Of a stretch of DNA of 38,656 bases, positions 1 to 7,737 are shown one piece after another. Origin of the DNA: an uncultured Collinsella sp. Lineage in GTDB: Bacteria > Actinomycetota > Coriobacteriia > Coriobacteriales > Coriobacteriaceae. The notes beneath the pieces are model-generated. The model saw nothing but the letters and a program-made list of their open reading frames with translations. It was not told where the DNA came from and ran no database searches. A program made the translations under genes and the position numbers. Location of the stretch: positions 1-38,656 of the forward strand of contig CALJDJ010000037.1 in the NCBI GenBank assembly GCA_938023705.1. Reading direction: 5' to 3'. Every line of letters begins with the position of its first letter. Within the stretch, counting starts at the first letter, position 1.

Positions 1-2
1 TC

Positions 3-25
3 GGAAAGCACATTAAGTGCTTTCC
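3..25. repeat. perfect 9-bp inverted repeat (hairpin)
   Basis: GGAAAGCAC (3-11) and GTGCTTTCC (17-25) are perfect inverted repeats around the loop ATTAA. No T-run follows on the plus strand, so this is not a textbook intrinsic terminator. It may end a transcript from a gene left of the window or be a dispersed palindrome. The ten bases AGTGCTTTCC occur again at 271-280, at the polA stop. Confidence 0.5.
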
Positions 26-142
26 GGCTCGTGCGGAATCTACGAAAAACTAATCCGCGCCGCCCGGCCAGGTCCTAGGTTTACTTTCCTGCCGCCAAGA
101 TGGCGTCTTGAGTGTCTAGATACTTAGCTGAAATGATTTGAG

Positions 143-185
143 CAGAGGGGAGCCCCTTGTTGGAAGGGGCTCCCCTCTGTTTTGG
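143..185 (+). terminator. strong intrinsic terminator
   Basis: A 16-bp perfect stem (143-158 with 164-179, loop GTTGG) is followed by TTTTGG on the plus strand. It is oriented to end a plus-strand gene lying left of the window. The minus-strand continuation is not T-rich, so it is less convincing as a polA terminator, although a stem this stable could slow transcription from either side. Confidence 0.8.
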
Positions 186-191
186 TTACTG

Positions 192-222
192 TGGGACAAA
201 TTAATCAGTAGTGTTTGTCCCA
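192..222. terminator. hairpin downstream of polA
   Basis: TGGGACAAA (192-200) and TTTGTCCCA (214-222) form a 9-bp perfect inverted repeat with a 13-nt AT-rich loop. It lies about 60 nt past the polA stop and may help end the polA transcript. There is no clear U-tract, so this is a weak call. Confidence 0.4.
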
Positions 223-279
223 AATCTTAAGTATGTGGGGGCTTGCGTCTTGGGCGAGCTTGCCTTACCGAGTGCTTTC

Positions 280-3030
280 CTATTTGGCGTCGGCCCAGGT
301 TATGCCGGTTGAGGCTTCGGCGATCAACGGTACGCGGAGGTCTACGACGTGCTCCATGACGTCGCGGACCATGGTGGTTAGGCGCTCGACTTCGTTGACG
401 GGGCACTCAAAGTCCAGTTCGTCGTGTACCTGCAAGATCATGTGGGCGGCAAAGCCCTCTTCTTCCAGGCGGCGGCTAACGCGGGCCATGGCGATCTTGA
501 TGATGTCGGCCGCGGTGCCCTGCATGGGATGGTTCATGGCCGTGCGCTCGCCAAAGCCGCGGAGCTGTGGGTTTTTGGCCTTGAGCTCGGGAATATGGCG
601 CCTGCGGCCATACATGGTCTCGGCATAGCCCGTCTGCTTGGCTCGCGCCACCACATTGTCGAGGAACGTGCGCACGCCCGGGTAGGCCTCGTAGTAGCGA
701 TCGATCATGTCACGCGCCTCGGCCATCGAGATGTGCAGCGACTGCGACAGGCCATAGGCCTGCTGGCCGTACACGATGCCAAAGTTCACGGCCTTGGCGC
801 GGCTGCGCAGGTCGGGCGTCACCTCGGACACCGGCACGCCAAATACGCGCGCGGCCGTCTCGGCATGGAAGTCCTCGCCCTCGTTAAAGGCACGTACCAG
901 ATGTTCATCACCCGAAAGATGCGCGAGCAGGCGCAGCTCGATCTGCGAGTAGTCCACCGCCAAAAAGACGCTGCCCTCGCCCGCCGAGAACGCCGTCTTG
1001 ACGGTACGCCCCAGCTCCGAGCGCGTCGGGATGTTCTGCAGGTTGGGGTCGCTCGAAGACAAACGCCCCGTCGCGGTGATGGTCTGGTTGTACGTGGTGT
1101 GCACGCGACCGTCACCACGGCGCAGCGGGCCCAGCGTGTCCAGATAGGTCGACTTAATCTTGGACTTCTCGCGCCAGTCCAAGATCAGGCGCACGATCTC
1201 GTGGTCGCGGGCAAGGTCGCTCAACACCTTGGCGTTGGTCGAATAGTAGCCGCGCTTGGTCTTTTTGAGGCCCTTGGTCGGAAGGCCCATCACATCAAAC
1301 AGCACGTGCGAGAGCTGCATGGGGCTGCCGATGTTAAAGGTCTCGTCGCCGGCCAGGTCGCGAATGCTGCGCTCAACCTCGGAAATCTGGGTCGCCAGGC
1401 CCTCGGACAGACTGTGCAGGCGGTCGGGGTCCACAAGCATGCCCGCGCGCTCCATCTTGGCAAGCACCGGCACGAGCGGCATCTCGATGCCATCGAACAC
1501 GTTGGCGGCATTCTCACGGGCCATGAACTCGCGCAACGGCGCCACGAGCGCCAGCGTCAGGGCCGCAGTACGGGCGGCAGGCGCCGGAGCGTCCTCGCCG
1601 GCACCCTCCGCGCCGCGCGCCGCAGGCAGCGCCATCTGCAGATACGTATCGGCAAGATATGCCTCATCGAACTCGGAGCGATCGGAATCCAGCAGATAGG
1701 CAGCGACCACGGTATCGAAGATACGCGTGGAATCAGTGGACAGCGGGTCCATGAGCTCGGGCTCAGAAGAGTCGACGGGCGAAAGCTCATGCAACAGCGT
1801 CTTCATATCCGGGCTCGCCACGTGGCCCTCCATAAACAGACGCGCGAGCACGCCGGCAATCACGCCGTGGGCGAAGTTGAAGCCCTCAACCTCAGCCGCC
1901 GCACCGCCGTCGCCCTCCTCGAGCGAGAACAGGCCCTTGGACGTCGCCAACCACAGCGTGCGCGTCAGTCCAAAGAGCGCGCCCTCTTCCTTGTCGTCGT
2001 CCACCACGGCGGCGACCCACTCGCCGGCATCAATCGCGCGGGAGACCTCATCTGCAACGGCACCAAGCGCGTCAGTATCGCCGGCGGCTGCGCGCAAAAC
2101 GGCGGGCATCTCAAACGTGCTGACAGTGGCAGCAGCGCCACCCTCGCCGCCGATCAGCGCCAAGAAACGGTTCTGCATGGCGGTGATGCCGAGCGTGCCC
2201 AGTGCCGCGGAAACCTCATCGGCGGAAAACGCCGGGAAGGACGTCGCCTCAAAATCGAGCTCAACGGGTGCATCGGTGCGGATGGTTGCGACCTTGCGGC
2301 TCAGCAGCGCATCATCGATGTGCGCGCGCAGGTTTTCTCCCATCTTGCCCTTGACCTCGTCGGCGTGTGCGATGACCTCGTCCAGGCTACCGTACTGCGC
2401 AATGAGCGCGCTCGCCTTTTTGGGGCCGATGCCCGGCACGCCGGGGATGTTGTCGGACGTGTCGCCCTTCAGACCATAAAAATCGGGCACGAGCGCCGGC
2501 GTGATGCCGTGATACAGATCGTCCACGCTCTCGGGCGTCATGATCGCCACGTCGGACAGGCCCTTGCGGGTCGAGACCACGTTGACGTGCTCGGTCACGA
2601 GCTGATACATATCGCGATCACCGGTCACCAGCAGCATGTCACAGCCGGCCTGCTCGCCCAGGCGCGCCATAGTGCCCAGGATGTCATCGCCTTCCCAACC
2701 CTCGGACTGCAAAATTGGCACGTTGAGCGCGGCGAGCAGCTCCTTAATCATGGGAAACTGTGCGTGCAGATCGGGGTCCATGGGCGGGCGCTGAGCCTTG
2801 TACTGCGGCAGCATCTCCATGCGCACGCGCGGCTTGCCCTTGTCAAACGCCACGACAACGCCGTCGGGATTAAAGGCGTCAATCATCTTGAGGAACATAT
2901 TCAAAAAGCCAAAGATCGCGTTGGTGGGACGACCGTCCGGCGCGTTCATGGTGGGCGGCACGGCGTGGAAGGCGCGGTGCATGAGCGAGTTGCCGTCGAT
3001 GACGGCAAAGGTACGGCGCTTGTCAGACAT
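280..3030 (-). CDS. polA: DNA polymerase I
   Basis: 916-aa family A DNA polymerase for Okazaki-fragment processing and repair synthesis. Seen: an N-terminal 5'-3' exonuclease domain (about 1-300) with DGNSLMHRAFHA, GWEGDDIL, the acidic GDRDMYQL and the helix-hairpin-helix GVPGIGPKKAS. A middle region (about 310-500) corresponds to the 3'-5' exonuclease fold. The C-terminal polymerase domain has motif A DYSQIELR (metal ligand D693), the O-helix region RAKAVNFGIVYG and motif C QVHDE (D870). The DTE-type proofreading residues are not recognisable in the middle domain, so proofreading is probably absent, as in Bacillus and Thermus enzymes. The start is the ATG at 3030, which has GAGG 9 nt upstream; an in-frame start at 3069 would add 13 residues without a good ribosome site. 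It is divergent from the M18 aminopeptidase gene. Confidence 0.97.
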   Translation of the reverse strand: MSDKRRTFAVIDGNSLMHRAFHAVPPTMNAPDGRPTNAIFGFLNMFLKMIDAFNPDGVVVAFDKGKPRVRMEMLPQYKAQRPPMDPDLHAQFPMIKELLAALNVPILQSEGWEGDDILGTMARLGEQAGCDMLLVTGDRDMYQLVTEHVNVVSTRKGLSDVAIMTPESVDDLYHGITPALVPDFYGLKGDTSDNIPGVPGIGPKKASALIAQYGSLDEVIAHADEVKGKMGENLRAHIDDALLSRKVATIRTDAPVELDFEATSFPAFSADEVSAALGTLGITAMQNRFLALIGGEGGAAATVSTFEMPAVLRAAAGDTDALGAVADEVSRAIDAGEWVAAVVDDDKEEGALFGLTRTLWLATSKGLFSLEEGDGGAAAEVEGFNFAHGVIAGVLARLFMEGHVASPDMKTLLHELSPVDSSEPELMDPLSTDSTRIFDTVVAAYLLDSDRSEFDEAYLADTYLQMALPAARGAEGAGEDAPAPAARTAALTLALVAPLREFMARENAANVFDGIEMPLVPVLAKMERAGMLVDPDRLHSLSEGLATQISEVERSIRDLAGDETFNIGSPMQLSHVLFDVMGLPTKGLKKTKRGYYSTNAKVLSDLARDHEIVRLILDWREKSKIKSTYLDTLGPLRRGDGRVHTTYNQTITATGRLSSSDPNLQNIPTRSELGRTVKTAFSAGEGSVFLAVDYSQIELRLLAHLSGDEHLVRAFNEGEDFHAETAARVFGVPVSEVTPDLRSRAKAVNFGIVYGQQAYGLSQSLHISMAEARDMIDRYYEAYPGVRTFLDNVVARAKQTGYAETMYGRRRHIPELKAKNPQLRGFGERTAMNHPMQGTAADIIKIAMARVSRRLEEEGFAAHMILQVHDELDFECPVNEVERLTTMVRDVMEHVVDLRVPLIAEASTGITWADAK

Positions 3031-3196
3031 ATTGAATACCTCGCTTTGGGCTGGGCACGGCTTGCTCACACCAGTTTACACGCTCCCCGCCCCACAGCCA
3101 CAGCACATCAAGCTTCCCCGCCGCCGCGGGCCCGCGCGTGATACGATGGCTCACGGTACATCAACCAGCACGATCGATCCGAAAGGAGCCTGCGTC

Positions 3197-4594
3197 ATGG
3201 AGCGTCCCTGCGCATGGAAAAAGTACACGCCACAGCAAATCGAGGAGCTCGAGGAGCTTTGCCGCGGCTATAAGCAGTTTTTGAGCGAGAACAAGACCGA
3301 GCGCTTGTGTGTCAAGACCGGCATCAAGATGGCCGAGGAGGCGGGCTACGTCGACCTGGAGACCGTGATCGCCGAGGGCCGCGAGCTCAAGGCCGGCGAC
3401 AAGGTGTTCGCCGCCAACCACGGCAAGGACCTGATGCTCGTCAACCTGGGAACCGCCCCGCTCGAGCAGGGCTTTAACATCCTGGGCGCCCATGTGGACT
3501 CGCCACGCCTGGACCTCAAGCAGAATCCCGCCTTCGAGGCCGGCGACATGGCCTACCTCGACACGCACTACTACGGCGGCGTCAAGAGCTACCACTGGGT
3601 GGCCTCCCCGCTCGCGCTTGTGGGCGTCATCTGCAAAAAGGACGGCACCACCGTCGACATCAACATCGGTGACAAGGCCGACGACCCGGTCTTTACCATC
3701 TCCGACCTGCTGATCCACCTCTCGAGCGAGCAGATGGCCAAGCCCGCCAAGGACGCCGTTGACGCCGAGATCCTCGACGTGATCGTGGGCGGCCGCCCCG
3801 TCAAGTTCGATGAGGACGACAAGGACGCTCCCAAGGCGCCCGTCAAGCAGATGTTCCTGGACATCCTCAAGGAGCAGTACGACGTCGAGGAGGAGGACTT
3901 CCTCTCCGCCGAGATCGAGGTCGTGCCCGCCGGCCCCGCCCGCGACATGGGCCTCGACCGCTCCATGATCTTGGGCTATGGCCACGACGACCGCGTCTGT
4001 GCCTACCCCTCCATGCTCGCCCAGATCAATGTGGCCAATGTCGAGCGCACGAGCATCACGCTCATTGTCGACAAGGAGGAGATCGGCTCCGTGGGCGCCA
4101 CCAGCATGACGAGCCGTTTCTTCGAGAACACCGTCGCCGAGATCATGACGCTCGCCGGCGAGAGCAGCCCGCTGGCCCTGCGCCGCGCACTCGCCCGCAG
4201 CCGCATGCTCTCCTCTGACGTGTCCGCCGGCTTTGACCCGGGCTACGCCGGCAAGTTCGAGACCAAGAACGCCGCCTTCATGGGTCGCGGCCTGTGCTTC
4301 AACAAGTACACGGGCAGCCGCGGCAAGGGTGGCTCCAACGACGCCGACGCCGAGTACGTGGCCCTCGTCCGCGACATCATGGACGAGGCGGGCGTGGACT
4401 TCCAGACTTGTGAGCTCGGCCGCGTCAACGCGGGCGGCGGCGGCACCATCGCCTCCATCATGGCCAAGTATGGCATGAACGTCATCGACTCCGGCGTTGC
4501 CGTCCTGTCCATGCACGCCCTGTGGGAGGTCGCCAACAAGGCCGACATCTACGAGGCCTATCGCGGCTATAAGGCCTTCATCGAGCGCGCCTAA
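3197..4594 (+). CDS. M18 family metallo-aminopeptidase
   Basis: 465-aa cytoplasmic aminopeptidase of family M18 (aspartyl or leucyl aminopeptidase, LAP4/ApeA type), a dinuclear zinc enzyme that removes N-terminal residues from peptides. Metal and catalytic motifs seen in order: GAHVDSPRLDLK (zinc His and catalytic Asp), DKEEIGSVG (catalytic Glu and metal Glu), GYGHDDR, and a C-terminal LSMHALWEVA carrying the last metal His. Length fits the family. The ATG at 3197 has AGGAG 8 nt upstream; an open frame continues leftwards to 2798 but overlaps polA antisense and lacks family similarity. The gene is followed by a strong terminator, so it is probably monocistronic. Substrate preference cannot be read from sequence. 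Confidence 0.93.
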   Translation: MERPCAWKKYTPQQIEELEELCRGYKQFLSENKTERLCVKTGIKMAEEAGYVDLETVIAEGRELKAGDKVFAANHGKDLMLVNLGTAPLEQGFNILGAHVDSPRLDLKQNPAFEAGDMAYLDTHYYGGVKSYHWVASPLALVGVICKKDGTTVDINIGDKADDPVFTISDLLIHLSSEQMAKPAKDAVDAEILDVIVGGRPVKFDEDDKDAPKAPVKQMFLDILKEQYDVEEEDFLSAEIEVVPAGPARDMGLDRSMILGYGHDDRVCAYPSMLAQINVANVERTSITLIVDKEEIGSVGATSMTSRFFENTVAEIMTLAGESSPLALRRALARSRMLSSDVSAGFDPGYAGKFETKNAAFMGRGLCFNKYTGSRGKGGSNDADAEYVALVRDIMDEAGVDFQTCELGRVNAGGGGTIASIMAKYGMNVIDSGVAVLSMHALWEVANKADIYEAYRGYKAFIERA

Positions 4595-4607
4595 CCAACC
4601 CTTCATC

Positions 4608-4683
4608 AGTTGCGGTGAAATACGGACTAGACTGGCCCATAAACGGCCAAAACAGACCGTATTCCACCGCAACTTCTTTTTTT
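4608..4683 (+). terminator. long hairpin terminator between aminopeptidase and yaaA
   Basis: An 18-bp stem (4608-4625 with 4657-4674) has one A/C mismatch. A second small stem, TGGCC/GGCCA, lies inside the loop. T-rich sequence follows, including a seven-T run at 4677-4683. It fits intrinsic termination of the aminopeptidase transcript. The yaaA ribosome site starts only about 5 nt after the T-run, so yaaA lies immediately downstream. The unusual length and two-tier structure suggest it may be one copy of a dispersed palindromic element (inference). Confidence 0.75.
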
Positions 4684-4698
4684 GGCAGAGGAGAGTCC

Positions 4699-5508
4699 AT
4701 GCTGCAGGTCATCATTTCGCCCGCCAAGCAAATGCGCGCGGCCCAAGATGCTTTTGAAGTCCAGGGCATTCCACCCTTTGCGCACGAGACGGCTCGCCTC
4801 CACCGCGCATTGCTAGATATCGAGCGGAATGAAGGCAGCGGCGGCCTGCAGGCGCTGTGGAACGTGAGTGACAAACTGCTGGGGCCTTGCCTCAACACCC
4901 TGCGTGAGTTCCGGCCCATCCTGAATAACGGCGATCTCGACAATCCCGCACTCGCCCGCCGCATCTCCCCTGCCATCATGTCCTATCACGGCATTCAGTA
5001 CCAGAGCATGGCGCCCGAGGTGATGGATTCCGCGCAGCTCACATGGCTGCAAGACCATCTATGGATCCTCTCCGGCCTCTACGGGTGCGTTCGCCCCTTT
5101 CATGCCGTCGAACCGTATCGGCTGGAGATGGGCGCAAAGCTTGCCGTCGACGATACCCGAGACCTCTACGCGTTTTGGGGCGACAAGCTCGCACGGGCTA
5201 TCGCCCCGGCAGGTTCAAACACCACGATCGTCAACCTCGCCAGCGTAGAGTATGCCAAAGCCGTTCTGCCCCACCTCGCGGGCGACGCCACGGCCGTCAC
5301 ATGCCTCTTTGGCGAGGGTATCCGCAACGGCAAGCCCATCCAACGGTCGACCGCCAGCAAAAAGGCGCGCGGCTCCATGGTGCGGTGGATGGCAGAAAAC
5401 AAGCTCGAGGATGCAAGCGAACTTACCGCATTCAACATCGGCTATCGGCACATCCCCGAGCTTTCAGACAAAAACACCCTGGTTTTCATGAACGCGCAGG
5501 CACAATAG
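4699..5508 (+). CDS. yaaA: YaaA family peroxide-stress protein
   Basis: 269-aa protein of the YaaA/DUF328 (UPF0246) family. Family knowledge: in E. coli, YaaA is induced by OxyR, lowers free iron during hydrogen peroxide stress, and shows DNA binding. Seen: N-terminal MLQVIISPAKQM, a family hallmark, then SYHGIQYQSM, LSGLYGCVRPFHAVEPYRLEMG, FWGDKLA, and the C-terminal KKARGSMVRWMAE with FNIGYRH. Length is normal (about 250-260 aa). The ATG at 4699 is preceded by AGGAG; an upstream in-frame ATG at 4615 would lie in the terminator stem and is rejected. It is convergent with the membrane-anchored unknown at 5532, leaving only 23 nt between stops. Confidence 0.93.
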   Translation: MLQVIISPAKQMRAAQDAFEVQGIPPFAHETARLHRALLDIERNEGSGGLQALWNVSDKLLGPCLNTLREFRPILNNGDLDNPALARRISPAIMSYHGIQYQSMAPEVMDSAQLTWLQDHLWILSGLYGCVRPFHAVEPYRLEMGAKLAVDDTRDLYAFWGDKLARAIAPAGSNTTIVNLASVEYAKAVLPHLAGDATAVTCLFGEGIRNGKPIQRSTASKKARGSMVRWMAENKLEDASELTAFNIGYRHIPELSDKNTLVFMNAQAQ

Positions 5509-5531
5509 ACCCGCCGTTTCCAAACACCCCG

Positions 5532-6053
5532 TTACTCCGCCAAGCCGTCGGCCTTTGCAATCTCGCTCGTCGAGCCATCTTGGTAGGTAATCTTAACGTG
5601 CTCTACGTCGGATACTTTGACGCCCGACGGGGGCTCCAGGCGCCATTCCGTCAGCGCGATATCCATCGTCGTGGGCACATCCCCTTGATCTTTGAGCTCG
5701 ACCGTCAGCGTTTTGAGCGTCGCATCAAACGTCACGCGTTCGATTTCTTCGCCCGGAATGGATCCGCCACTCAGTTGCAATTGCACAAACTCGTCGCGCG
5801 GATACCAATAATCGCCCGGAACGGCGAGCGTATTGGCATTACCGCCAGTACTCCTCATCGTCATAATCGGTAGACTATCATCAGCCTCGAACTCCCATGC
5901 AGCGCCGCCGTGACCGCCAAACGTCCAGATACAAAAGGCAATCACCAGCACGGCAAGCACCGCAAAACCAATCGCGACAAGGCCATGGTGCGCACGGCTT
6001 TCCTCGGCCGATACATCCCATTGCGTCTCTCGATATAGATGCTTGTCTTCCAT
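5532..6053 (-). CDS. membrane-anchored hypothetical protein
   Basis: 173-aa protein that I do not recognise. Residues 1-23 are polar, 24-46 form one hydrophobic helix (GLVAIGFAVLAVLVIAFCIW), and the rest is a soluble domain of about 125 residues rich in acidic residues and beta-prone stretches. This suggests a type II or signal-anchor protein with an extracytoplasmic domain. No lipobox, no catalytic motif and no paired cysteines are visible. The ATG at 6053 has GGGGAGG 6 nt upstream. An open frame extends further to 7340, but that part is antisense to thiC and lacks protein character. The gene is divergent from thiC; its promoter must overlap the thiC leader region. Confidence 0.8.
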   Translation of the reverse strand: MEDKHLYRETQWDVSAEESRAHHGLVAIGFAVLAVLVIAFCIWTFGGHGGAAWEFEADDSLPIMTMRSTGGNANTLAVPGDYWYPRDEFVQLQLSGGSIPGEEIERVTFDATLKTLTVELKDQGDVPTTMDIALTEWRLEPPSGVKVSDVEHVKITYQDGSTSEIAKADGLAE

Positions 6054-6103
6054 GTTCGCCTCCCCACAGGCACGCTCGTTAGGCCAATCGTACCCATTCG
6101 AGC

Positions 6104-6109
6104 TATACT
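6104..6109 (+). promoter_or_regulatory. possible -10 box of the thiC promoter
   Basis: TATACT lies about 15-20 nt upstream of the TPP riboswitch, the right place for a -10 element. A -35 match is poor (TTAGGC at 6079-6084 with a long spacer), so this is a tentative call. Confidence 0.4.
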
Positions 6110-6123
6110 TGAGCCCATTACAT

Positions 6124-6215
6124 AAACGGGGAGCTTGCAGGACAGGACGGCAGGCTGAGACTGGGCGCGCCCGCCCTGACCCGCAAACCTGATATGGGTA
6201 ATGCCAACGAAGGGA
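6124..6215 (+). promoter_or_regulatory. TPP riboswitch (thi box)
   Basis: The leader holds the conserved blocks of the thiamine pyrophosphate riboswitch in order: ACGGGGAGC near 6126, GGCTGAGA at about 6153-6160, a variable arm, GACCC, then AACCTGAT, TGGGTAATGCC and AACGAAGGGAG. The closing strand of the P1 helix contains AAGGGAG, which is also the thiC Shine-Dalgarno sequence 8 nt before the ATG. TPP binding should therefore close the ribosome site and shut off thiC translation (inference from layout; the mechanism is known for other thiC leaders). No separate terminator hairpin is seen between aptamer and start codon. Confidence 0.95.
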
Positions 6216-6224
6216 GCCGTGCCA

Positions 6225-7559
6225 ATGAGCACACAGACCGAGCCCAAGCTCGTCACGCAAATCGACTTCGCCCGCGCCGGGCAGATCACGCCGCAGATGA
6301 AGGAAGTCGCCGAGCGCGAGCATCGCGACCCCGAGTACATCCGCGAGCGCGTGGCCGACGGCCGCATCGCCATTCCCGCCAACATCGTGCACATCAAAAA
6401 AGGCATGCGCGCCTTTGGTGTCGGCGAGGGCCTGTCTACTAAGGTCAACGTCAACCTGGGCATCTCGGGCGATAAAGCCGATGCCGCCGAGGAATGGAAG
6501 AAGGTCAAGATCGCCGAGGACTTTGGCGCCGACGCCATCATGGACCTTTCCAACTCGGGCAAGACGCGCCAGTTCCGCCAGCAGCTCATCGACGAGACGC
6601 CGCTCATGGTGGGCACCGTCCCCATGTACGACGCCATCGGCTACATGGAAAAGCCGCTGGTCAAGCTTACCAAGGATGACCTGTTCGAGGTCGTGCGCGC
6701 GCACGCCGAGGACGGCGTGGACTTTATGACCATCCACTGCGGCATCAACAAGTCGGTCACCAAGACCTTTAAGGAGACCGGCCGCCTGATGAACATCGTC
6801 AGTCGCGGCGGCTCGCTGCTGTTTGGCTGGATGGAGGTCACCGGCAACGAAAACCCCTTCTACGAGTACTTTGACGAGCTGCTCGAGATTTGCCACGAGT
6901 ACGACGTGACGATTTCGCTCGGCGACTCCTGCCGCCCGGGCTGCCTCTACGACTCCAACGATGCCACCGAGACCGCTGAGATGATCGAGCTGGGCAAGCT
7001 GTGCAAGCGCGCTTGGGCCGCCGGCGTCCAGGTCATGGTCGAGGGCCCGGGTCACATGGCGCTCGACGAGATCGCCGCCAACATGAAACTGCAGAAGCGC
7101 CTGTGCCACAATGCCCCGTTCTATGTGCTCGGGCCGCTGGTGACCGATATCGGCGTGGGTTACGACCACATCACCGCTGCCATCGGCGGCGCCATCTCCG
7201 CCAGCTCCGGTGCCGACTTCCTGTGCTACGTGACGCCGGCCGAGCACCTGTGCCTGCCCAACGCCCAGGACGTGCTCGATGGCCTCATGGCCACTAAGAT
7301 TGCCGCGCACGCCGCCGATATCGCCAAGAAGGTGCCGCACGCCCGCGACATGGACGACAAGATGGGCCAGGCACGCCGCAAGCTCGACTGGGATGCCATG
7401 TGGAAGTGTGCTCTCGACCCGGTCACCGGCAAGAAACGCTACGAAGAATCCCCCGCCGCCACCGAGGGCACCTGCACCATGTGCGGCAAGATGTGCGCCG
7501 TCCGCACCGTTAACAAGGTGTTCGAAGGCACGACGATCGACCTCGGCATGGAGGACTAA
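6225..7559 (+). CDS. thiC: phosphomethylpyrimidine synthase ThiC
   Basis: 444-aa radical SAM enzyme converting 5-aminoimidazole ribotide to HMP phosphate, the pyrimidine half of thiamine. Seen: KVNVNLGISGDK, the ADAIMDLSNSGKTRQFR block, GTVPMYDA, TIHCGINK, SRGGSLLFGWM, SLGDSCRPGC, EGPGHMALDEI, the zinc-site region GPLVTDIGVGYDHI, and a C-terminal cysteine cluster CTMCGKMC. The cluster is C-x2-C-x3-C, one residue shorter than the C-x2-C-x4-C of E. coli ThiC. I think shorter spacing is common in ThiC of anaerobes, but this is from memory. The protein lacks the long N-terminal domain of proteobacterial ThiC (about 630 aa). The start at 6225 follows the riboswitch; the in-frame ATG at 6201 lies within the aptamer and is rejected. 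Confidence 0.97.
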   Translation: MSTQTEPKLVTQIDFARAGQITPQMKEVAEREHRDPEYIRERVADGRIAIPANIVHIKKGMRAFGVGEGLSTKVNVNLGISGDKADAAEEWKKVKIAEDFGADAIMDLSNSGKTRQFRQQLIDETPLMVGTVPMYDAIGYMEKPLVKLTKDDLFEVVRAHAEDGVDFMTIHCGINKSVTKTFKETGRLMNIVSRGGSLLFGWMEVTGNENPFYEYFDELLEICHEYDVTISLGDSCRPGCLYDSNDATETAEMIELGKLCKRAWAAGVQVMVEGPGHMALDEIAANMKLQKRLCHNAPFYVLGPLVTDIGVGYDHITAAIGGAISASSGADFLCYVTPAEHLCLPNAQDVLDGLMATKIAAHAADIAKKVPHARDMDDKMGQARRKLDWDAMWKCALDPVTGKKRYEESPAATEGTCTMCGKMCAVRTVNKVFEGTTIDLGMED

Positions 7560-7594
7560 CTCGTCACCGGAGCCACAATCGGTAACATGGTGTT

Positions 7595-7609
7595 CGTCAA
7601 TTGTTGACG
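7595..7609. repeat. small palindrome in the thiC-thiD gap
   Basis: CGTCAA-TTG-TTGACG is a perfect 6-bp inverted repeat, with GTTC/GAAC arms further out. It could be an operator or a weak hairpin after thiC. No regulator is identified. Confidence 0.3.
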
Positions 7610-7649
7610 TGTGAACATTTGCTTACATTTGCGTAAAGATTGCATCGCC

Positions 7650-7685
7650 CGCCCGGGTTCGACATAGAGTCGGCCCGGGCATCTT
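7650..7685 (+). terminator. hairpin between thiC and thiD
   Basis: GCCCGGG near 7652 pairs with CCCGGGC ending at 7680, with CGAC/GTCG closing the inner stem after a small bulge. The T-tract after it (ATCTTTA) is weak. It may end the thiC transcript, giving thiD its own promoter, or cause partial read-through. Confidence 0.55.
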
Positions 7686-7691
7686 TATAAT
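7686..7691 (+). promoter_or_regulatory. possible -10 box for thiD
   Basis: A perfect TATAAT lies 46 nt upstream of the thiD start. The best -35 candidate, TCGACA at 7659-7664, gives a 21-nt spacer, longer than ideal, and overlaps the hairpin. The -10 is attractive but the full promoter is uncertain. Confidence 0.4.
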
Positions 7692-7737
7692 GCTGGCTTA
7701 AAGACCCATTTGATTCCGACCGAACAAGGGAGCAAAC

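Noticed and set aside
424..3141. Very long plus-strand open frame (about 900 codons) antisense to polA
   Set aside because: polA has clear family motifs over its whole length; the antisense frame is His/Arg/Ala-rich with no family pattern, a usual shadow of GC-rich coding DNA.
3161..4672. Long minus-strand open frame antisense to the M18 aminopeptidase
   Set aside because: Val/Gly/His/Leu-rich shadow without motifs, over a gene whose metal-binding motifs are clear.
6201..6203. Earlier ATG for thiC
   Set aside because: It is the AUG of the conserved GGUAAUGCC block of the TPP aptamer, not a start codon.
6054..7340. N-terminal extension of the membrane-anchored unknown over thiC
   Set aside because: It would run antisense through thiC and the riboswitch; a good ribosome site stands directly before the ATG at 6053.
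7652..7680. tRNA-like GGTTCGA in the thiC-thiD gap
   Set aside because: No acceptor, D or anticodon arms can be formed around it; it belongs to a terminator-like hairpin.
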